Part shown: in pieces, positions 12,972 through 22,800 of the stretch
How the letters are laid out: each line of letters begins with the position of its first letter
How positions within the stretch are numbered: position 1 is the first letter of the stretch
Notes under the pieces: model-generated
Seen by the model: only the letters and a program-made list of their open reading frames with translations
The model's database searches: none
What the model was told of the DNA's origin: nothing
Made by a program: the position numbers and the translations under genes
Assembly (NCBI GenBank): GCA_964247055.1
Contig: OZ176053.1
Location: 2,604,001-2,668,000 of the forward strand
Direction: 5' to 3'
Origin: Paragordius varius
Lineage: Eukaryota > Nematomorpha
DNA length: 64,000 nucleotides

Positions 12972-13452
12972 TTAAAACTTGGATGAAACACATTCATTTC
13001 AGTCCTTTGGGGTAGATAGATGGCCTTAAAATTAATTACTTCAAAAAATATCGAAGGAGTTGGAACCATGGCAAATGTTTGCAACAGAAATATAAAATTT
13101 TTTTTTCAAATATATTTGATATTACTTATTTTAAGGTAAAACCTAAAGGTAAAAATTTAACATAACATGTGTGCATTAGCTAAATCTAAATAATACAAAA
13201 TCAACCATTTTTTTTGTTTCTATCAATGTTAGATGTGATCCAAATAATAAATTAGCTTAAATTATAGCTTAAAATTAAATTAACAAAATATTTTGCAAGT
13301 CTTAATAAAAATAGCAAAATTAAATCTTATTTGGTCAGCTTATTTTAATTCTTATTAGGATAGAAGCATAAATTTAATTGGGGCCGTTTCTTTCAGTATT
13401 TTTTTTAAAAATAACCTAAATATAGCCTGGGAATTTGAATCGAAGTGGTAAT
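12972..13452. mobile_element. MITE family A, copy (diverged)
   Basis: Left end TTAAAACTTGGATGAAACAC.., then CATTTCAGTCCTTTGGGGTA. Right end GGGAATTTGAATCGAAGTGGT. Shorter than copy 1 through internal deletions. Confidence 0.5.
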
Positions 13453-13827
13453 ATGTAAATGGCCAAATTTTAAATTACTTTTTAATATAACTTACACCAA
13501 AAGATCATGAAGTGTTAATCTAAAGCAAAAAATTACAAAATGGAAGTACATCCGCAAAGCTTTTACAAAGAAAAAGCATATCCCCTTAAAAATTAATTTT
13601 TAAACTAATATCTTAATAAATCTTCTCAATTTAATGAGTTATTAGGGACGGATTATGTTGTTAAAATAACAGTTCTGGAATCAATTAAATTATATTTCAA
13701 TTAATCATTAGTGAATATCAGGATATGTATCCAGAAAAGGGTGTGACAGGCTCGCACCTTACCGCCACTGTCCACACCTTCTTAATTAAAGGCAACAAGC
13801 AGCACTCATTCATATATTCAAATCAAA
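13453..13827 (+). promoter_or_regulatory. Upstream region of MSH2
   Basis: Non-coding stretch before the MSH2 start codon. It contains an unusually GC-rich patch at about 13738-13785 (GACAGGCTCGCACCTTACCG) in an otherwise AT-rich flank, a plausible promoter-proximal element. No TATA box or other motif can be assigned from sequence alone. An in-frame TAA lies upstream of the chosen ATG. Confidence 0.3.
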
Positions 13828-16800
13828 ATGTTTGGTATTTAAAATTATTTTATATGTAGATGAAATTTTTTTTAATTATTACAATACTCTTAACGCCAAA
13901 GTAATTTACAATATAATTTAGGATGCACATTCAATACATATTTTTCAAAAAGGGGTAGTCGTATATTTTATTAATAGGATTTATACGGACTGTTTGGCCA
14001 AGATGCAAAATTAATAAATCGTTATATAGATATTGGATTGTCAAACAAGACCGTAGATTTCGGTTTCAATATGTAACTATTTTACAGGGTGCCAAACCTA
14101 TGAATATATTATCTTCCAGAATAATATTTATGAAAAAATTATTAATTATGCTCTTAATGACATAAATTATATTGTATATCAACATACATATGAAAGATGT
14201 TGGAAAGCATCTACCATTGTATTATATTTTTCTAATACTTTTAGTTAAGTCCCGGAAAGTATTCTATGATAGACGATAATATTCCTGCTCAAAATTTGAA
14301 TTTATCAGGATGTCAATTAATTGCCGTTAATATATCGTGTGAATCTCAATTGGTTTTTTTTAAAGTTAATTATAGATATTGGGTATTGCTTGTTTAGATA
14401 ATGATTCAAATATTTTTAAAATTTTGGAGATTATGGATGATGTGCAATTGTCTCAATTTGAAGTTAATATGATTCATCTATAATAGAATATAATTTCTTG
14501 GTTGATGCCAAAAGAATGTCTAATTCCATCAAATTTACAAACTTATTCTCTTGAAATATTTAATAAAGTAACCCAGATTTCTCACTCGTATCAAATGCTT
14601 TTAACAAATTGTTTGAAAAGTAATTTTTAATTCTTTGCTTATTTATAGGTAATTTTTTATCCGACAACATTGTTTCTGATTTAAACAAACTTTTGTACTT
14701 TCCTGAAGGGAAGTCCTGTAACTTTGGCACGGACACAGAATTTACAGATTGTCAACTTGCTCTCACTAGTTTATCGGCTATCATAAAATATTCTGATGTA
14801 ATTTTTTTTCTCTTTTTAATTAAGTTTTTATAATTTAACGCTTTATTATTTTAGATAATTGATAAATATAAAATTGTAAATTTTCTAAGTCCCATGAAAA
14901 TTACTATGAGCACTAAAAAGTAAATATTTGAGTATTAATCATAAGAGGAAAACTTTTTTACACATATATGTTTAACGTGTTATGAAATATTTTAATGTAA
15001 TGAAATAATATAATTCATCTATATACAATTATGTACAATGTATATATTATAAATTTTTATTTGGTTATATATCCTTAATTTGAGTTTCTATAAATTATAC
15101 CAAAATAAATAAAAATGAAGTTTTAAACTGGTAAGTAACTGTCGACCCCTTGGAAATTAAAATAATTAGTTCCTTCCCTCCATTTGTCTTTCCTATACTG
15201 TTTCCTTTAATTCTCCAATCCTATGAGACTTTTCTTACACACTCCAGCTATTTTAACATGGGTCTTTGCACCTCTGACCTTTGACTACTTCTAAATTTAA
15301 ATCTTTTTAAGAAATTTCGTGCTTCTTAAATTGTTACTTATATAAATGAATCCTTTTCGGAATAGCTCTTATTAAGCTGATCTTGGTACCTAATTTTTCC
15401 AATATTGTTTCATTCTTAACCCGACAGACCATATTATTTTATTTAATCATCTTCTCCCACATTATATTAATAATGGAATTATTTTTTATCACTCCATAAG
15501 TTTTTTCTACAACATAAATCGATACAGGAAACCTTATGCATTTTTTCCCTTAGTTTAATTAATGATATCTTTACTTTTTTATAACTAAGTCAGCTTAATG
15601 GCTGCTTCTTTCCTAATGTTATATGACGTTAATGTTGGCCTATGGGAGCCGTTAACATGAAAGACAACAATGATAGATTTGCTTATACAACTTCTACCGG
15701 GGTGTCGTCTACACTTATTTTGGGTAAGAAAGAATTCGATAGGTATCTGATTGAATATAAGAAAATAGCATAGGAAAGAGGCATATGGGGAATTTGTTGA
15801 TTTAATTTCCAAGGGGTTGAATTTGGCCAAATATATTTTTATACAAGATTGTCAATTTTCTTATAATCATCAAGTCGTTGTTTCTCTAGCTTGTGCATTC
15901 TTTCATATTTTTTGAGCGAAATAACTTGCGATCGAGACAGTCGTCTTTGGTCAATTGAGTTATGTTTACATCGTGGCTAATAATTTTGTCCCAATCATAA
16001 TATGGTTTGCCTCGTCTTAAATTGCCATCGGATGGAAAGATCTTTATCTAATAAATCTTTTATATATTTGTCATTACATTATCATTCGTATGGGGATTCG
16101 TCGGTACACCTGTTAGATTTTAGTCCAATCTTTTCTTGATCAGCTGATTCTAGATTTAAATTAAGCTATTCGAGGTCTTTTGTTATTGTGTTGAGCCATG
16201 TGGCATGGGGTGGATTTGGCTGGTAGTTTAACCGATTATTTTTCATGAACGCTCAAATGGTTGGATTAACTAAATTAGATCATTTCACCCGAACCAATTT
16301 AAGACGAGGCAGACCATATCATGATTGGGAAAAAACAATCAGCCTTGACTTAAACTTAACTCAATTGAACAAACACGACGACTGTCTCGATCGCAAGTTA
16401 TTTCGCTCAAGAATTTGGAAGCTGGCTCATGCTGGAGAAACAACGACCTGATGATGATGAGTAAGGATATGCGTTTTAAAGGATTATTAATTTAGTGTGA
16501 TACGTGCTAAGCTACACCAACCTCATAGTTAGCATTGCTATCATATTAATAAGTTATAGTAGTTTTTGTTTTTACAAACGTATATATCATAGGAGAACAT
16601 ATTTGGATATATAAAATTAGACATTATTATCTCATAAATATAAAACAAAATTTTATATTTGGCTGTAATAATGTACTCTCAATATCGTTATGATTTTTTA
16701 AACTTATAATTAAAAGGTTTACCCCATTTTTTCAAGTATACATACCTTTTTATCTATCAAGGGTGTCCAACGCAAAGCCCATCGCTGGCCGCATTAAATA

Positions 16801-19800
16801 TATTACAATTATTTTAAAAAGGCTGTAAAAAAATGTCCGACGACAACATAACTACTATTTACCAATTTTTGTTATTGGATTATTAATTTTATTTACTAAA
16901 TAGTTATGTAAATTATTGAATCCTAGTTATATTTTGTTTTTTAAACTTTTTGCGGGATACAAATACTATCGCGCAAGGCCGGATCGAATGTTATATACCC
17001 GTGACAAAAATTTAAATATTTTATGTTTTTTTTTCAAAAGGCGTTACATATATAATTAAAACTAAATGTTTTTTTATTTAATCCATATAGTTATTATCTT
17101 TGGAAGGGAATACAAACATTTATAACATGGAACGATTAACTATTGATTCCTATTTAAGACTTGATTCTGCCGCAATAAATGCCCTCAACTTATTTCCACT
17201 TTCAGATTCAGGTTTAGAAATAATTAATGGAGCTAATATTTGCCAGACCAATCTTTTATTTTATAGCGATTTTAATTTTGATCATAAAAATATCTTAATA
17301 TCGGACTAAATAAATCGAAAAAATACATTTTGTAGCTTTTAAGGTGCATTATTAGGTATTATTAATAAAAATTCTAAAAGGTTTACCATCTTTTTTTTAA
17401 TAAAAAACTAACAAATGAAAATTTTATTCAATGTAATTGATTAATTCTGGAGTGCTTTTAATTAAATTTAAAGGTTTATTTATATATTGATTTTTTTCGA
17501 ATCAAATGTTTTATTATGAGCATAAGCATAGAGTTTATAACTAGTCTAAATCTACAAAATAATAGAAGTTCTTGTATTTAAAATAATGTTAGAGTGTTTG
17601 TAATTGTAATAAATTTTTAAAAGATTTATGGTATGGTAGATAAGGTCTTGAACTTTCCTAAGATACTTCAGAGTTCTATCATTTCTGTCAGCGTTGGGGC
17701 GACTGATATTTAAACCCTTACCTCTTAAACAAACAAATAAAAGTTTTAACCATATATATAAAATGTGTAAAGGTAATTAAACAAAAATATATTTAGTTAT
17801 TTATATATATCAAGGTAACACTGGCGAAATGAAAGTAGCAAACAATTTGTATGATTTATTAAATCGTTGTCAAACAGCCGCAGGTTCTCGACTATTATGT
17901 CGCTGGATACGTCAACCATTTACCAATATATCCATTATTGGTTAATATTTTGATACTATTTAAATATTATATACTTTGAAAATTGGTATATTAATAGGCT
18001 TTTTATGCAAAATTATTTCTAAATATATAATGGCAAATATATATGAAAAATATTTTGATTGCACCTTTATAACTATGATTTTGGGATCATGTCAATTTTA
18101 TTTTTCAATAAAAATTATACTTGAAATACTTTGTACTATTTCCAACTCGCTTTCATAGAATATATTCGACCTAAATTTGAATAATTGTGTTATTCATATT
18201 AAACAACAGAAAAAAGATTAGATATGGTGGAAGCTTTATTGCATTGTCACGATTTGCGAAAATCTCTCACAGAGGTACATTTACGACGGATACCAGATAT
18301 TCAACGCATAACACGCAAAATTATACGGAGAAAGTCTAACCTTCAGGTAAAATATTCAGAGCTTTAGAAAATTTTCATGCAATTTTTTATAATAACTAGT
18401 TTTTATATAAATATATACGTTATTATTTTATAATTATAATTCACCTGTGTTAATTTTTCTTATAAAAAATTATGATAAAAATACGTGATTTATATGATGT
18501 ATCTAAACTGTAAAGTAATGATCAAATTAATCTAAAAAAAATTATTTCTTATTAAATAACAGTATATAGTAATTTATTTGGTGAAATATGGTTACTGTTT
18601 TAACAATGCTTTCTTTGAAATCAAATAAAGCTCGTAAACTAGTTACTGCATTTTTACCACTTCTATAAAGGTTTATAAAATATAAAAAAAATGTAATATT
18701 AATTTAGGATCTATACAAATTGTACAAAGCTATCACTTGGCTATCACATATTGATAACGCATTCAAAGAGGCAATACAAAATTACACTTCTTTAACAAAC
18801 AATAATAATAATAATATGGTCGATGGGAATGATCCTGATAATATTCATAAAATATTAACTGATTTTAGCGATAAAATTCAACAATTTATTCAAACGTTTC
18901 ACAAGTTTTGTCAAATGGTGGAAACTATGTTAAACATTGAACGTGTTGAAAACAATCATGAATATTTGATTAGAGCCGAATTCGACGAAGATTTAGCAGG
19001 TTAGTTTTTATTTGCATTATGTTTTAACCTCTTAATGTAATTGATATCTTTTATTTAATTTAGTTCTTATAGAGTTCAATTGATACTTTTAATATTAGCC
19101 AAATGTGCAGTAAAATGTCATTCTGATTTTTTTACAATATATGTAATTGTTAAACATGTAAAACAAACGTCTTTTACATTTGTTGCTACAATTTAATGAA
19201 CTTTCGGTTACATTTTGGTTACAATTTTTTTAAGATTAAATTTTTATATTTTCATATGTAGATGATAGGTATAAATATATAACCGATCTTTTTGACAATT
19301 GGTAAATCTTTGACAATCTCAATAAAATTTTATCGTATTAGAACTACAAGAACGCCTGGATGACATTGAAAACAAAATGCAAAAACATTACCGGTTTGTT
19401 GCCAAGGATTTGGGATTTGATTGCAATAATCAATCGAAAGGTAGTCAATCTTCTGCCCTAAAATTGGAAAATGGCCCTTTGATTGGTTATCACTTTCGAA
19501 TAACTAAAAAAGTACACGTTTTTTTTGGCCATAATTATTAATATATATATAATATGTATAAAAGTGAATGGTATATACACAAAACACATACAAAATAACC
19601 CGATGAAATACATATGTTGGAATGGAAATATTAATGCTGCTTTTAGTTGTGGTTTTACTGAATCTAATGTTATGATTATCGAAATCGAAATTCCACTTTT
19701 AATGCATTTTACATTAAATAAACATTTTATGGCTAAATTTGAATGGGCATTGTTATTGTTAAAGGAAAGTTTTATTTGAAAATTTAAACAATTGTAAGCC

Positions 19801-22800
19801 TATTTTTAAATTCTAAAATGAGTTTTATCGGATGGTGTTTTCCTTGAGTCGCAATAATTTTTATATATCCTAGCATTTAAATTTATTGATCTTTTATATA
19901 TTGATTGTAAGAGAAATATTTTAGCAAAATTTGTTACCAATATAAAATAAGAACGCATTTTAATAGTTGGCCTTTTTATTACCAATCTCGTTTTTAAGCA
20001 CACTATTTTAATTTATCTGGTTTAAAAATTCGTATTTTTATGAGAGTTTATCATATATAAAAACTTTAAACATTGAGCTTTTATAATTTATACCATAATG
20101 TTTACCAATTTCATTTAATTTTGAATTGGCTATATTTTTTTTAATTATTAATATTTAAAACTAGTTTTATGCCACATTTTATCTTTATACGTTAATTTTC
20201 TTATTTAATTTTTTTAGGTCCAATTTTCAATATTTTTGATTCTAAATCTTGCTAATAAAAAGATTTTAACCTTTTTCTTCTATAGTAACACCTAAATTCT
20301 TTATTAATATAGATATTTTTCTTTACAGGGTAACTCAATTAAAATAATTAATTGTTATATTAGTTTATTTGTTTCAATATTTTAAATTATGAGTTTCAAT
20401 TTAATTTGTATGTAGGATGAAAAGTATCTCAGAAACGTTCACCATTATCGCATTATTGATACAAACAAAGGTGGTGTGCGTTTTCGCGATTTAAAATTAG
20501 AAGATTTAAATTCTCAGCACGCAGAAGCTAAAATGGCTTATGATGAACAACAAAAAATTGTTTTGGCTGAAATCCTAAACATTGCAGGTTTTTGTTAATT
20601 TTTTAACTATATACTAAACGGGATGATGCTATATATTGTAAAAAGGTAGATAATAACTAATTTGAGACATTATGGGTTATTTTCATACCTTTTCTTAACC
20701 TATACATACAATGATCCAAATAAATAATTTAGAGATAGTCTTACCTTCAAATAATAATCAAGGGAATGCCGTTTAAATTTATTTGATTTTGTAGAGAAAC
20801 ATTTTGGTTGGTTTTAAAATAAAATTCGGTTATATAATATAATGCCACATTTTTTAATCATACCACACTCCTGAAATGCATGCTTATATGTAATAATTTA
20901 TCGATGTTAATAAACCATATATTAGATAACATGATTGACGATATAAAATCATCTCTTCTTCTAATCACTACAATAAAGAAATAAGTTTGTAACTGAAATT
21001 AAATTATATTATATTTTATATGATCTTTTCTCGAGGCAGCATAATACCAAGACAACCCTTATAACTGTGATGAGCAATCTCATAACACACCTCAATAATG
21101 AATTATAATATTTTGGTTTCAGGAAAACCGTATGAGATATTCCGCTAATAAGAACGTACGAGGTTTTATTATCTGCTATGCAGAGCGTGTTACATTCTTG
21201 GGTTGATGGAAAGGCCACATTTCTGAAGTAGTTTAGATATGATGATTAGAGTTTTTTGATGGAAACGGTGTCCGCTGATATTACCATATCATCGGCATAG
21301 GCAGAGATATCGTGGCCTTGTTTGGAAACTAATTCTATTATGTGATTGATTGACGTGTTGAAGAGAATGCCTGACAGAGGCTCGGTTTGATGCCAGATTT
21401 TATCAGGGTAGGAGATGTGTAAGAATCCCCCATATTAAATTGTGTATAAACGTCAGAATAACAGTCCGAGATTAGATTGATTTATATTTGAGACATGCCA
21501 AAGTTTTTTAAACTTTCAAAAACTAATTTGTGAGGGATATTTGTCTAAGGCTGCAGCAATGTCTAGCCAAGTGATGTATAAGTTTTTCTCATGAATGACG
21601 TTAATTTTTATGGTTAAGATATAGTAATTTTGAAGCAGCCATCATATCGCATGAAACTTTTTTTGTCGGGGTAAGATAGGATAATTAAGTAGTTTGTAAT
21701 TTTATGTTGTAAACGTAATGGATTTTTTCCAGTATACAACGATCTTGATGTTATTGTTTTTCAATTACCTATACACACTATATAAGGCATTTTATTTCGT
21801 TATAATTCATTTAATTTTTTTTCATACGCATTCTAGTTTGTTTTCTTAATAATAGGAGGTGAATAATTTGTAGATATTGTTAAAAAGAATTAGTAGTGAC
21901 TAACTGTTTATTTTGTTTGGGTCACCATTTTTTAGGTGAAAATTAAGAATTTTCCAGGATGTCGGGATTTCCTCTTTGGCGATGACATGTTGCGCTATTT
22001 ACTATATAAGTATATTAACCTCTTGACTAGGGTGAGCGTGGGTAAATTAATATCAGATGGATATTCAGAAGTAGTCCATAATAGTTTTTTTCAATGTATC
22101 AACTATATGGAGTATGGGTAAATAATAAGTAGAACGTTTGTTAAAAAAACTAAATTATTTTTTAATATATTATGTGGGCTATCCTGGAGGCAGTGCAATA
22201 CCAGGGCAACCCTTACAACTGTGATGAGCAAGCTCAGAGCACAGTTGTACATCTCAAAAATGGAATATAATATCTAAGGTTTCAGGAGAAACCGTATCAG
22301 ATATTAAGCTGATAAGAACGAGTTCTACACTTTGATCTTAGCCAAGAGGCCGAGAAGCGATAAATCTTAGTAAGAGATCCCTTTCATTATATAGATTTTG
22401 AAATGTTCACGGTATCAGTATGTTAAATTCATTTTGTATCATGGAAAAAAAGGTTAATACGTTTTTATTGCGTTTATCAAATATTATACAGTATCATAGA
22501 TTTTTATTATTTTTTGATATTCTCGTTCATGCCTTTATTTTTAAATATGTACTTATTTTGTTTTGTTAATCCGCATTCTATAATATATAATAACATATGG
22601 TAAATATGGCGATAAATACTCATACACTAAATAGGAATTATTACTAACATCATGAGTGTCCGATATAAATGGCTTCGCGGGCTGCATTTGCAAAATCAAT
22701 AGTAAATTAATCAGATTTCAAACATAAGGAACTATCATCTATTTCACCTATTTTCGGTAGTTGTTGCTAATGGGAAAATCTGTTTAAAAAATACAAATTT

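Noticed and set aside
14855-14919. Segment [12 protein letters not shown]... as constitutive MSH2 exon 10
   Set aside because: Its end phase does not match the next exon, while exon 9 joins 17091 in phase and restores the human alignment without it.
17630-17710. tRNA-like stretch in MSH2 intron 10
   Set aside because: No cloverleaf can be drawn and there is no GGTTCGA loop.
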